Positions 1 through 8,587 of a stretch of DNA of 34,543 nucleotides are shown here, piece by piece. The notes below the pieces were generated by a model that saw only the letters and a program-made list of their open reading frames with translations, was not told the origin of the DNA and did no database searches. This DNA comes from Gammaproteobacteria bacterium (GTDB lineage Bacteria; Pseudomonadota; Gammaproteobacteria; Steroidobacterales; Woeseiaceae), in NCBI GenBank assembly GCA_024639825.1, contig JAHEGH010000023.1, forward strand, positions 7,368 through 41,910. Reading direction: 5' to 3'. Position numbers and translations under genes: made by a program. Position 1 is the first letter of the stretch. Every line of letters starts with the position of its first letter.

Positions 1-48
1 GGCGACCTTGTAGTCGTTCTGTTGCAGGGCAACGGCTTCGCTGCTCAT
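1..48 (-). CDS. ahcY: adenosylhomocysteinase, N-terminal fragment (partial)
   Basis: Only the first 16 codons are inside the window; they read MSSEAVALQQNDYKVA on the minus strand, and the gene continues off the left edge. The DYKVA segment matches the start of S-adenosylhomocysteine hydrolase, which splits S-adenosylhomocysteine into adenosine and homocysteine in the methyl cycle. The ATG (46-48) is preceded by a strong ribosome-binding site, AGGAG, at about 54-59. It follows metK on the same strand, so an operon in which SAM is made and its by-product is removed is likely. The identification rests on a short N-terminus plus context and is therefore good but not certain. Confidence 0.8.
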   Translation of the reverse strand, partial: MSSEAVALQQNDYKVA

Positions 49-74
49 AGTTTTCTCCTGGTAAATTCGTTAAT

Positions 75-116
75 TAGGTACCGGACACCCTATTAAAATA
101 GGGTGTCCGGTACCTA
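75..116. repeat. 42-bp near-perfect palindrome, copy 1 of a GGTACCGGACACC element
   Basis: Positions 75-94 are the exact reverse complement of 97-116, with only the two bases AA between them. The outer part of each arm contains the 13-mer GGTACCGGACACC or its complement; the inner part is CTATT/AATAG. The palindrome starts 4 bp beyond the metK stop codon and lies inside the metK-ahcY gap. The same 13-mer occurs three times in a larger palindrome at 31918-31988, so this is a dispersed repeat rather than a chance hairpin. It resembles REP-type or other small non-autonomous palindromic elements. In RNA it would form a 20-bp stem between the two cistrons; there is no clear T-run to make it a standard terminator. 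Confidence 0.9.
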
Positions 117-119
117 TTT

Positions 120-1277
120 TTAGGCCGCGGCGTCTTTCAGCGCGTCAGCTTTGTCAGTGCGTTCCCAGCTCAGGTCGATATCTTCCCGGCCAAAGTGTCC
201 GTAGGCAGCCGTCTGCTTATAGATCGGCTGGATCAGATCCAGCATTGTCAGGATGCCATACGGCGTCAGATCGAAATGATAACGGATTAGCTCCGTCAAC
301 TTTGTATCAGAAAGTTTCCCGGTGCCGAATGTGCGCACTGAGATAGATGTGGGCTCCGCTACGCCAATGGCATAGGACACCTGGAGCTCGCAACGATCGG
401 CGAGACCGGCCGCGACGATGTTCTTGGCAACATAGCGGGCAGCGTACGCGGCCGAACGGTCTACCTTTGACGGGTCCTTGCCCGAGAACGCGCCGCCGCC
501 GTGGCGGGCCGAGCCGCCGTAGGTGTCGACGATGATCTTGCGGCCGGTCAGGCCGCAGTCACCCATCGGGCCGCCGATCTCAAAACGACCGGTGGGGTTG
601 ATGTGATACTTCGTATCGGCGCTGACGAGGTCAGCCGGAATTATCGGCTTGATGATCTCTTCCATGACGCCGTCGCGCAGATCGTCCATCGAGACGTCAG
701 GATCGTGCTGCGACGACACCACAATGGCGTCGATCGCCACTGGCTTGTTGCCCTCATAAACGAACGTCACCTGGCTCTTCGCGTCCGGGCGCAGGTACGG
801 CAGCGTGCCGTTCTTGCGAACCTCGGACTGGCGCTTAACGAGGCGATGCGAGTACGTGATCGGTGCGGGCATCAGCACGTCCGTTTCGTTGGTCGCGTAG
901 CCGAACATCAGGCCCTGGTCACCAGCCCCCTGTTTCTCGGCAGATTCCCGGTCCACGCCCATGGCGATATCCGGAGACTGTTTGCCGATCGCGTTCAGGA
1001 CCGCGCACGACGCGCCGTCGAAACCCATAGCTGAGGAGTTGTAACCGATTTCCAGCACGGTATTGCGAACGATGTCTTCGATGTCGACCCAGGCCGACGT
1101 GGTGACTTCACCGGCGACAATGGCCATGCCAGTCTTGACCATGGTCTCGACGGCAACGCGGGCTGCCTTGTCCTCGGCGAGAATCGCATCGAGGATGGCA
1201 TCGGAGATCTGGTCGGACACTTTGTCTGGATGTCCCTCGGATACAGATTCCGAGGTGAATAGGAAACTTTCACTCAT
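120..1277 (-). CDS. metK: S-adenosylmethionine synthetase
   Basis: This 385-residue protein makes S-adenosylmethionine from methionine and ATP in the cytosol. The length is within one residue of E. coli MetK. Visible motifs are GHPDK at residues 15-19, the ATP-binding GAGDQG at 117-122, and the phosphate-binding loop GGGAFSGKD at 260-268, followed by [15 protein letters not shown], all hallmark segments of the family. The ATG at 1275-1277 gives the standard [19 protein letters not shown] start. It reads away from tkt, an arrangement also found in Pseudomonas, and is followed on the same strand by ahcY after a palindromic repeat. A possible -10 box lies about 33 bp upstream (TACAAT on the minus strand, 1310-1315). 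Confidence 0.98.
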   Translation of the reverse strand: MSESFLFTSESVSEGHPDKVSDQISDAILDAILAEDKAARVAVETMVKTGMAIVAGEVTTSAWVDIEDIVRNTVLEIGYNSSAMGFDGASCAVLNAIGKQSPDIAMGVDRESAEKQGAGDQGLMFGYATNETDVLMPAPITYSHRLVKRQSEVRKNGTLPYLRPDAKSQVTFVYEGNKPVAIDAIVVSSQHDPDVSMDDLRDGVMEEIIKPIIPADLVSADTKYHINPTGRFEIGGPMGDCGLTGRKIIVDTYGGSARHGGGAFSGKDPSKVDRSAAYAARYVAKNIVAAGLADRCELQVSYAIGVAEPTSISVRTFGTGKLSDTKLTELIRYHFDLTPYGILTMLDLIQPIYKQTAAYGHFGREDIDLSWERTDKADALKDAAA

Positions 1278-1309
1278 GATTTGGGTTATTCCATACTAAG
1301 GGGTGGCGC

Positions 1310-1338
1310 ATTGTACCCTTGATGCGGCCCTCTATAAC
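1310..1338. promoter_or_regulatory. candidate overlapping divergent promoters for metK and tkt
   Basis: On the plus strand TTGTAC (1311-1316) and TATAAC (1333-1338) are separated by 16 bp and could serve as the -35 and -10 of tkt. On the minus strand the complement of 1310-1315 reads TACAAT, a good -10 for metK about 33 bp before its start. The metK -10 and the tkt -35 therefore share bases, so the two promoters could not be occupied at once. The tkt leader also has an inverted repeat (GGGAAAAT at 1340-1347 and ATTTTCCC at 1368-1375). These are matches to sigma-70 consensus by eye and are not proven. Confidence 0.4.
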
Positions 1339-1408
1339 AGGGAAAATACCCGGCTCGCGACAGCGAAATTTTCCCCTCCAAAAGGCTTCCGAGCCAAAGA
1401 CAGGTCAC

Positions 1409-3436
1409 ATGTCACATCAACCAAAGCGTGCCGGCCAGGCTGACCGGCGAGTTCTCGCGAATGCGATCAGAGCCCTGAGCATGGACGCCGTCCAGGCCGC
1501 CAGGTCAGGTCATCCGGGCGCCCCAATGGGTATGGCGGATATCGCCGAAGTCCTGTGGCGAGATTACCTTAAACATAACCCGGCCAATCCGCAGTGGGCT
1601 GATCGTGATCGCTTCGTGCTGTCGAACGGCCATGCCTCGATGCTGCTTTACAGCCTGCTGCACCTGACCGGGTACGAAGCGTTCTCCATCGATCAGCTGA
1701 AGAACTTCCGGCAGATGGGGTACAGGACCGCAGGCCATCCGGAATACGAGCCCGGTGGCCCGGTCGAGACAACCACCGGCCCCTTGGGGCAGGGCATCAC
1801 GAATGCCGTCGGCATGGCCATGGGCGAAAAGATGCTGGCCGCCGAGTTCAATCGTCCGGGACACAATATTGTCGACCACAAGACCTGGGTATTCCTCGGT
1901 GACGGCTGCCTCATGGAAGGCATCTCGCACGAGGCCTGTTCGCTGGCCGGCACGCTCAAACTGGGCAAGCTGATCTGTCTCTACGATGACAACAACATCT
2001 CTATCGACGGTGACGTCATCGACTGGTTCACTGATGACACGGCGAAACGCTTTGAAGCGTACGGCTGGCAGGTGATCGACAACGTTGATGGCCACGACCC
2101 TGCCGCGATCGCGGCAGCAATCGAGAAGGCAACGGCCGAGACTGAGAAGCCGTCGATGATCTGCTGCAAGACGATTATTGGTTTTGGGTCCCCGAACAAG
2201 CAGGGAACAGCCGCGACTCACGGCGCACCACTCGGTGACGACGAGGTCGCCGCGACACGCAAGAAGCTGGGATGGGAATCGCCGCCATTCGCGATCCCCG
2301 CAGAGGTGGCCGCAGCCTGGGACGGTCGCGAGCGAGGCGCTGCTGAGGAGTCAGGCTGGAATGCAGCGTTCGCCGCTTACAATGCCGAGCACCCGGAGCT
2401 TGCCGCCGAGTTCGCCCGCCGCATGGCCGGCAAGCGCCCGCATGGCTGGTGCAAGCATGCGGACAAGTCTATTGCCGAGATCGACGCTGAAGGCGCCAAG
2501 ATGGCGACGCGGCAGGCTTCGCTGCGCGCGCTGAACGCGTTTGCCCCGTGCCTGCCGGAGATGGCCGGCGGTTCCGCCGATCTGACGGGTTCGAACCTGA
2601 CCAAGCACGACGCGTCCACACCGATCTCCGGTGACGACGCCAGTGGCAACTACGTCTGGTTCGGTGTGCGCGAGTTTGGCATGACAGCGATTTGCAACGG
2701 GCTGCGCCTGCATGGCGGTTTCATCCCGTATTCGGGCACGTTCCTGACCTTCTCGGATTACTCGCGCAATGCCCTGCGGATGGCTGCCTTAATGAAGCTG
2801 CAGAACATCCTTGTTTATACTCACGACTCGATTGGTCTGGGTGAGGATGGTCCTACACACCAGCCGGTCGAGCACACGGCATCGCTGCGACTTATGCCCA
2901 ACATGAGTGTCTGGCGGCCCTGTGATACTGTCGAGACCGCTGTGGCGTGGCGTTATGCCATCGAGAACGAGACCGGTCCGACCAGTCTCGTACTGACGCG
3001 CCAGGGAGTACCGCACCAGGCGCGCACGGCAGATCAGATCGCAAATGTCGCCCGTGGCGGATACGTATTGAAGGACTGTGACGGTACACCTGATATTCTG
3101 CTGCTGGCTACGGGCTCGGAAGTCGAGCTCGCGGTCAATGCTGCGGACGTGCTGGCGGCCGACGGCGTCAAGGCATGCGTCGTATCGATGCCGAGTACCG
3201 ACACCTTCGATGCGCAGGACGCTGACTACCGTGAATCGGTTTTGCCGGCGGCTGTAACGGCACGCGTTGCCATCGAGGCAGGAGTTACCGCGGGCTGGTG
3301 GCGCTACGTCGGTACACACGGACAGGTTGTCGGGCTAGATCGCTTTGGCGAATCGGCCCCGGCTAACGAACTTTTTGAACACTTCGGCTTCACGACCGAC
3401 AATGTTGTCGCCGTCGCGAAAGACGTACTGAATTAA
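1409..3436 (+). CDS. tkt: transketolase
   Basis: Transketolase moves two-carbon units between sugar phosphates in the pentose phosphate pathway, using thiamine diphosphate. The 675-residue protein aligns closely with E. coli TktA from [21 protein letters not shown] onward. The ThDP motif begins at GDG (residues 164-166) and continues to the NN pair in YDDNNISID. The pyrimidine-domain segment [18 protein letters not shown] and the C-terminal domain are complete. The reading frame is open back to 1319, but the ATG at 1409 is preferred because the family starts just before this homology; the ribosome-binding site there (AGG at 1402-1404) is modest. It heads a carbon-metabolism run with gap 16 bp and pgk further downstream. 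Confidence 0.97.
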   Translation: MSHQPKRAGQADRRVLANAIRALSMDAVQAARSGHPGAPMGMADIAEVLWRDYLKHNPANPQWADRDRFVLSNGHASMLLYSLLHLTGYEAFSIDQLKNFRQMGYRTAGHPEYEPGGPVETTTGPLGQGITNAVGMAMGEKMLAAEFNRPGHNIVDHKTWVFLGDGCLMEGISHEACSLAGTLKLGKLICLYDDNNISIDGDVIDWFTDDTAKRFEAYGWQVIDNVDGHDPAAIAAAIEKATAETEKPSMICCKTIIGFGSPNKQGTAATHGAPLGDDEVAATRKKLGWESPPFAIPAEVAAAWDGRERGAAEESGWNAAFAAYNAEHPELAAEFARRMAGKRPHGWCKHADKSIAEIDAEGAKMATRQASLRALNAFAPCLPEMAGGSADLTGSNLTKHDASTPISGDDASGNYVWFGVREFGMTAICNGLRLHGGFIPYSGTFLTFSDYSRNALRMAALMKLQNILVYTHDSIGLGEDGPTHQPVEHTASLRLMPNMSVWRPCDTVETAVAWRYAIENETGPTSLVLTRQGVPHQARTADQIANVARGGYVLKDCDGTPDILLLATGSEVELAVNAADVLAADGVKACVVSMPSTDTFDAQDADYRESVLPAAVTARVAIEAGVTAGWWRYVGTHGQVVGLDRFGESAPANELFEHFGFTTDNVVAVAKDVLN

Positions 3437-3452
3437 AACTGGAGAAACAACA

Positions 3453-4469
3453 ATGGCAATAAAGATCGGCATCAACGGCTACGGCCGCATCGGACGCAAC
3501 ATCGTTCGCGCTATCCATGAATACGGCCGCGCAGGCGAGTTCGATGTCGTTGCGCTGAACGACCTCGGCGACGCGGAGACAAATGCGCACCTGACCCGTT
3601 ATGACACGACGCACGGCAAATTTGCCGGCACGGTTGAAGTCGATGGTGGCGATATTATCGTCAACGGCGACCGCATCAAGGTATTCGCCGAACGCGATCC
3701 GGCCAAGCTGCCCTGGGGCGAACTCGGCGTGGATGTTGTCTTCGAGTGCACGGGCCTGTTCCGTACGGCTGAGACGGCCGGCAAGCATATTGCCGGTGGC
3801 GCCAAGAAGGTCGTTATTTCGGCACCAGGTGGCGCGGATATCGACGGAACCTTCGTCTATGGCGTCAACCACGACCAGCTGACCGCAGGTCACAACATTA
3901 TTTCGAACGCGTCCTGCACCACGAACTGTCTGGCTCCGCTGGTCAAGCCGTTACATGATGCGATCGGCGTCGAACACGGCATCATGACGACGATTCATGC
4001 CTACACGAACGACCAGGTTCTGACCGACGTGTACCACAAGGATCTGCGTCGCGCGCGCTCTGGCACGATGTCCCAGATTCCGACGAGCACCGGTGCTGCC
4101 AAGGCTGTCGGCCTGGTTCTGCCTGAACTCAATGGCAAGTTGGACGGTTTCTCAATGCGCGTCCCGACGATTAACGTCTCGGCAGTTGACCTGACGTTTG
4201 TTGCTTCACGTGCGACCTCGATTGACGAGATCAACGACGTTCTCCGTGCTGCTGCGGAAGGTCCGCTGAAGGGCATCCTGGCTTACAATGACGCGCCGCT
4301 CGTATCTGTCGACTTTAACCACGATCCTGCTTCGTCTACCTACGATTCGACACTGACCAAGGTCATCGACGGCACGCTCGTGAAAGTCCTCTCCTGGTAT
4401 GACAATGAGTGGGGCTTCTCGAACCGCATGCTCGACACCACTGTGGCGCTGATGAAAGCGGCCGGGTAA
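3453..4469 (+). CDS. gap: glyceraldehyde-3-phosphate dehydrogenase, type I
   Basis: The 338-residue enzyme oxidises glyceraldehyde 3-phosphate to 1,3-bisphosphoglycerate. The N-terminal NAD-binding fold shows [10 protein letters not shown]. The active site is SNASCTTNC with catalytic Cys155, and the base is His182 in [10 protein letters not shown]. The segments [21 protein letters not shown] and [17 protein letters not shown] are typical. Some sections ([30 protein letters not shown]) resemble the branch that includes erythrose-4-phosphate dehydrogenase (Epd), the gene found at this place in Pseudomonas. The TGAAKAV segment favours true GAPDH. It lies between tkt and pgk with short gaps and has an SD-like GGAG upstream, so co-transcription is likely. 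Confidence 0.93.
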   Translation: MAIKIGINGYGRIGRNIVRAIHEYGRAGEFDVVALNDLGDAETNAHLTRYDTTHGKFAGTVEVDGGDIIVNGDRIKVFAERDPAKLPWGELGVDVVFECTGLFRTAETAGKHIAGGAKKVVISAPGGADIDGTFVYGVNHDQLTAGHNIISNASCTTNCLAPLVKPLHDAIGVEHGIMTTIHAYTNDQVLTDVYHKDLRRARSGTMSQIPTSTGAAKAVGLVLPELNGKLDGFSMRVPTINVSAVDLTFVASRATSIDEINDVLRAAAEGPLKGILAYNDAPLVSVDFNHDPASSTYDSTLTKVIDGTLVKVLSWYDNEWGFSNRMLDTTVALMKAAG

Positions 4470-4492
4470 CACAAGCAAGACAAGGAACCAGC

Positions 4493-5665
4493 ATGGCTGT
4501 CATCAAGATGTCCGACGTTGATCTGTCGGGCAAACGTGTTCTCATTCGCGAAGACCTGAACGTCCCCGTTGCCGACGGGGTGGTGACGAGCGACGCTCGC
4601 ATCCAGGCTGCGTTGCCAACGGTAAAAGCAGCACTGGAAGCGAACGCCGCGGTCATGCTGGTATCCCACCTCGGTCGCCCGACCGAGGGTCAGCCCGACG
4701 ACAAATTCTCGCTGCAACCGGTCGCCGATCATCTCGGGCAACTGCTCGGTCGCGAAGTGCCGCTCGTCAGGGACTGGATCGACGGTGTCGATGTGGCTCC
4801 GGGCAACGTGGTGCTGCTCGAAAATGTGCGTTTTCTGGAAGGCGAGAAGCAGTGCGATGAAGCGCTGTCCAGGAAGATGGCCGCCTTGTGCGATGTGTTC
4901 GTCATGGATGCTTTCGGTACGGCACACCGCGCTCAGGCAAGTACCTATGGTGTGGCAGAGTATGCGCCGATCGCCTGCGCCGGTCCGTTGCTGGCCGCTG
5001 AGCTCGACGCACTCGCGAAGGCGATGGACAATCCTGCGCGCCCGTTTGTCGCCATTGTCGGTGGCTCGAAAGTCTCAACCAAGCTGACTGTACTCGATAC
5101 GCTGGCCGATGTGGTCGACTGCCTGATCGTGGGTGGCGGAATCGCGAATACGTTTATCGCTGCGGAAGGTCACGCTGTTGGCAAGTCACTTTACGAAGCG
5201 GACATGCTGGATACGGCCCGCGCACTTGCGGGAAATAGCGATGATCGCGCCGAAATACCGATACCGAGCGACGTGGTCTGTGCGGACGAGTTTTCGGCTG
5301 ATGCAACGGCGACCAACAAGGCGGTCGATGCTGTTGCGGCAGACGACATGATTCTCGATATAGGCCCGGAAACGGCGGCGCGCTTTGCTGCGATCCTCAA
5401 GGATGCCGGGACGATTATCTGGAACGGCCCGGTCGGCGTTTTCGAGTTTGACGCGTTTGGCGAAGGCACCAAGGTGATCGCTGATGCCATAGCGTCAAGC
5501 AGCGCGTTCTCGGTTGCAGGTGGTGGCGATACGCTCGCGGCGATCGACAAGTACGGTGTGCGCGACGGGATTTCCTACATCTCGACGGGCGGGGGCGCGT
5601 TCCTCGAATTTGTTGAGGGCAAGACGCTGCCAGCGGTAGCCATGCTGGAGAAACGCGGCGCCTAG
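4493..5665 (+). CDS. pgk: phosphoglycerate kinase
   Basis: This 390-residue kinase transfers phosphate from 1,3-bisphosphoglycerate to ADP, the next step after Gap. Landmarks are REDLNVPV near residue 19, the substrate-binding VSHLGRP, the hinge/nucleotide-domain [17 protein letters not shown], and the C-terminal [13 protein letters not shown] and [13 protein letters not shown]. The ATG at 4493 is chosen over in-frame codons further upstream because it follows AAGGA (4481-4485) and gives the usual N-terminus; E. coli Pgk has 387 residues. The gap from gap is 23 bp. It ends 9 bp before the convergent PhoX-family gene with no room for a separate terminator. Confidence 0.98.
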   Translation: MAVIKMSDVDLSGKRVLIREDLNVPVADGVVTSDARIQAALPTVKAALEANAAVMLVSHLGRPTEGQPDDKFSLQPVADHLGQLLGREVPLVRDWIDGVDVAPGNVVLLENVRFLEGEKQCDEALSRKMAALCDVFVMDAFGTAHRAQASTYGVAEYAPIACAGPLLAAELDALAKAMDNPARPFVAIVGGSKVSTKLTVLDTLADVVDCLIVGGGIANTFIAAEGHAVGKSLYEADMLDTARALAGNSDDRAEIPIPSDVVCADEFSADATATNKAVDAVAADDMILDIGPETAARFAAILKDAGTIIWNGPVGVFEFDAFGEGTKVIADAIASSSAFSVAGGGDTLAAIDKYGVRDGISYISTGGGAFLEFVEGKTLPAVAMLEKRGA

Positions 5666-5674
5666 AAGGTCGTC

Positions 5675-7033
5675 TCAGGCCTGAAGCGATGCCCAGTTAC
5701 CGGTAATGGCAATCGTCATGCCGGGGTACTGAATATTCACAAACAGTATCTTGCCATCGGGTGAGAAGCAGACGCCTGCCATCTCCGATCTGGAGTGCGC
5801 GTTGTCCCCGATCGCGTACTGGCTGCCGTCGGGACGCACACCAACGAGGCCGCAGTGCCCTGCGGTATCTTCGCAGACGATAAGGTCACCCCAGGGTGCC
5901 ATCGTCAGATTGTCCGCATTGTGCAATAACGAGTCACGCTGCGATTCGGCGATGAGCTCCAGTTCCCCGGCATCCGCCGAGGTCGGCTTGTAGGTGAATA
6001 TCTGTCCGAGCCTGGCCGGGCCGCCGTTGGTGCAGGTAAAGGCAAAACGATCCCCGGCGACACACAGCCCTTCGCCGCGTGCGAAGGTCGCTGCACCACG
6101 TTGTTCGCCATGGTCTCTTAGCGTGTCTTCAAGCGGGTCGGGGTCGTCGAAGTCAATCCAGTGCGCGGCCAGCGGTTCTCTGAGCCGTACTGATGGTGAT
6201 GAGGTCCAGTTATGCGTCGTGAGTGACGGATGCTGGTCCACCACAAGCGCCTGTAGTCGGCCACCGGCGAGCAGGTGGCCCGGCTTGTCGGGGACGTAGC
6301 GATAGAAGAGGCTGTGGTAGCGGTCCTCGGTCATGTAGACAATGCCGGTTGCCGCATCGACGGCACACGCCTCGTGTTCGAAACGGCCCATTCCCTTAAT
6401 TGGAATGGCCTCCACGAGTCCGTCGGACGCGGCAGAGACTTCGAATACGTAGCCGTGCCTTTGGTCACGCCTCGCAGCGGGCCTGCCGAAATACTCGATA
6501 TCGCCGGCCCATTCAAAGCACTCCTCGCAGGAGAGCCAGCTGCCCCACGGTGTTGGTCCGCCGGCGCAATTCAGTTCCGTACCGCCGAGGCTCAGGAACT
6601 GCCGTTCGGTTGCACCTGTCGCCGGGTTGAAGATGGTCGTGGTCGTGCCACCAAGTCCCGGCGTCCGGTCCCCGCCGCGGTCATAGAATTTCGCTTTCGT
6701 CGCCTCGGGTAGCGACGAATAACGATCCCTGAGGTTGTTGTAGACCGCGTCTTCGGGCTGGATTTCGTGATTGCAGACGAGCCGAACGCGGCCATCCCTG
6801 TCCTCGAATGCAGCCATACCGTCGTGCTTGCCGGGAACCTGCAGGCCATCGCTCATTTCAGCCTTGAACTGCGAGACCACCGTGTAGCGGAAACCTTCAG
6901 GGAGGTCGAAGATCTTCCTGGGATCAGAAATCAGGCCCGTCTGGGCGGTGCGGGCCGCGGCGCAGGCTGTTGATACGGCAGGTGCGACAGCGGCGGCGGC
7001 AATGCTCTGCAGGAAATGGCGGCGGTTCAACAC
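5675..7033 (-). CDS. PhoX/DUF839-family secreted protein, probable phosphatase
   Basis: The 452-residue protein begins with a twin-arginine signal (NRRHFLQS at residues 3-10 followed by an alanine-rich stretch), so export of a folded, probably metal-containing protein is expected. A cysteine at residue 24 could also be lipidated, but the site is not canonical. The body matches the DUF839/PhoX beta-propeller family: CNHEIQPEDA near 88, TPWGSWLSCEE at 161-171, GRFEHEA at 216-222, MTEDR at 234-238, and NLTMAPWGDLIVCEDT near 376. Members related to PhoX are Ca/Fe alkaline phosphatases, but many DUF839 proteins have no assigned substrate. The start is GTG (7031-7033) with no strong ribosome-binding site. 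It points against the glycolytic genes on both sides and is not part of their transcription unit. Confidence 0.85.
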   Translation of the reverse strand: MLNRRHFLQSIAAAAVAPAVSTACAAARTAQTGLISDPRKIFDLPEGFRYTVVSQFKAEMSDGLQVPGKHDGMAAFEDRDGRVRLVCNHEIQPEDAVYNNLRDRYSSLPEATKAKFYDRGGDRTPGLGGTTTTIFNPATGATERQFLSLGGTELNCAGGPTPWGSWLSCEECFEWAGDIEYFGRPAARRDQRHGYVFEVSAASDGLVEAIPIKGMGRFEHEACAVDAATGIVYMTEDRYHSLFYRYVPDKPGHLLAGGRLQALVVDQHPSLTTHNWTSSPSVRLREPLAAHWIDFDDPDPLEDTLRDHGEQRGAATFARGEGLCVAGDRFAFTCTNGGPARLGQIFTYKPTSADAGELELIAESQRDSLLHNADNLTMAPWGDLIVCEDTAGHCGLVGVRPDGSQYAIGDNAHSRSEMAGVCFSPDGKILFVNIQYPGMTIAITGNWASLQA

Positions 7034-7150
7034 TGGCTGTGGGAAGTGACGAGAATGTCAATGCAGCATAGGCCTGATTGGTTACAACTGAAAGACATTG
7101 CCGCCTATTTGCGGCACTTTTCGGGATAAAGCTGTGCAATAATCGCGCGC

Positions 7151-8587
7151 ATGCTGAGACGAACCAAGATTGTCGCTACGCTGGGACCAGCGTCGGAGCG
7201 ACCTAAAACCCTGCGCAAGATGATCGATTCTGGCCTCGACGTTGCGCGTCTGAATTTTTCACATGGCAGTGCTGATGAGCATCGGGAGCGTGCCAGGCGC
7301 CTGCGTGCGGCTGCACTGGATTGCGGCAGGGACGTTGGTCTGCTCGGAGACCTGCAGGGGCCCAAGATCCGGGTGATGCGGTTCAAGAAAGGCAGTGCGA
7401 CCCTCAAGTCGGGTGCCTCATTTTTCCTGGACAGTACTCTCGGCCTGAATGACGGGACAAAGAAAGGTGTGGGCGTCGCACTTGAGACCTTGCACGAGGA
7501 CGTCAAGGCTGGTGACACACTGCTACTGAATGACGGCCTGATATCTCTGCAGGTCGATAGTATTGACGGCACGCGTATTCATACAACCGTTGTGGATGGC
7601 GGAATTCTTTCCGACCACAAGGGAATCAACCTCAAGGGCGGTGGCTTATCGGCCCCCGCACTGACCGACGTCGATCGAGAAAACATCAAGCTTGCGGCTG
7701 AACTCGAAATTGATTTCCTGGCGGTTTCCTTTGTCCGCAACGGTGAAGACATCATGGAGGCGCGCAGGCTGTTTGAAGCAGCCGGTGGTAACGGGCAAAT
7801 CGTCGCGAAGATCGAGCGTACCGAGGCCGTTGAGAATATCGACTCAATCATCGCTGCCGCCGATGTGATCATGGTCGCGCGCGGCGACCTTGGCGTGGAA
7901 ATGGGCTATGCGGGCCTTACCGGTATCCAGAAGAAACTCATTCGCAAAACTCGCAAGGCACATAAGATTGTTATCACGGCGACACAAATGATGGAGTCGA
8001 TGATCGCTAACCCCATTCCGACACGTGCCGAAGTGTCGGATGTGGCTAACGCCGTTATCGATGGCACCGATGCCGTGATGTTGTCCGGTGAAACCGCAGT
8101 CGGCAATTACCCAAACAAGGCGATCATCGCGATGGCCGAGGTGTGTGTGGGTGCCGAGAAATTCAACGTTCCCTATTCGGTTACGGCTCGACGTAGCGAG
8201 GAGGAATTTGCACGCGTCGACGAAGCCATTGCGATGGCGGCAATGTATACCGCCAATCACCTGTCGGTGAAGGCGATTATCGCGTTGACGGAATCGGGCT
8301 CGACGCCACGCTGGATGTCTCGTGTGCGCTCCGATATTCCCATTTATGCGCTGACACCGCACGAGGCCACAAGTCGGCGCGTAACGATGTACCGCGGTGT
8401 ATACCCGATTAAGTTTGAGATTGACGCCAGTAATCCACGAAGCCTGTACCAGGACATATTTACCAAGCTGCTTGAAAACGATCATGTGACAGTTGGCGAC
8501 CTGGTGATATTCACGAAGGGTGATCTCGACGGTGTAACCGGCAGTACCAATGCATTGAAGATCCTCCCGGTCACCACAGCACCATGA
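7151..8587 (+). CDS. pyk: pyruvate kinase (PykA-like)
   Basis: This 478-residue enzyme converts phosphoenolpyruvate and ADP to pyruvate and ATP. It starts LRRTKIVATLGPAS, like E. coli PykA rather than PykF. Conserved parts include RLNFSHG (33-39), GDLQGPKIR, VARGDLGVE, and ITATQMMESMI followed by PTRAEVSDVANAV, which carry the substrate, potassium and magnesium contacts. The C-terminal domain is full length. A possible -10 (CAATAAT, about 7135-7141) lies so close to the ATG that the leader would be very short. The stop codon overlaps the start of the acylase gene by 4 bp (ATGA), so translation of the two is probably coupled. Confidence 0.97.
   Translation: MLRRTKIVATLGPASERPKTLRKMIDSGLDVARLNFSHGSADEHRERARRLRAAALDCGRDVGLLGDLQGPKIRVMRFKKGSATLKSGASFFLDSTLGLNDGTKKGVGVALETLHEDVKAGDTLLLNDGLISLQVDSIDGTRIHTTVVDGGILSDHKGINLKGGGLSAPALTDVDRENIKLAAELEIDFLAVSFVRNGEDIMEARRLFEAAGGNGQIVAKIERTEAVENIDSIIAAADVIMVARGDLGVEMGYAGLTGIQKKLIRKTRKAHKIVITATQMMESMIANPIPTRAEVSDVANAVIDGTDAVMLSGETAVGNYPNKAIIAMAEVCVGAEKFNVPYSVTARRSEEEFARVDEAIAMAAMYTANHLSVKAIIALTESGSTPRWMSRVRSDIPIYALTPHEATSRRVTMYRGVYPIKFEIDASNPRSLYQDIFTKLLENDHVTVGDLVIFTKGDLDGVTGSTNALKILPVTTAP

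Noticed and set aside
49-119. Possible SAH or SAM riboswitch upstream of ahcY
   Set aside because: The gap is only 71 bp and is almost fully taken by the palindrome; no riboswitch core is recognisable.
3453-4469. Erythrose-4-phosphate dehydrogenase (epd) instead of gap
   Set aside because: Position and some segments suggest Epd, but [21 protein letters not shown] is GAPDH-like, so gap is the better call.
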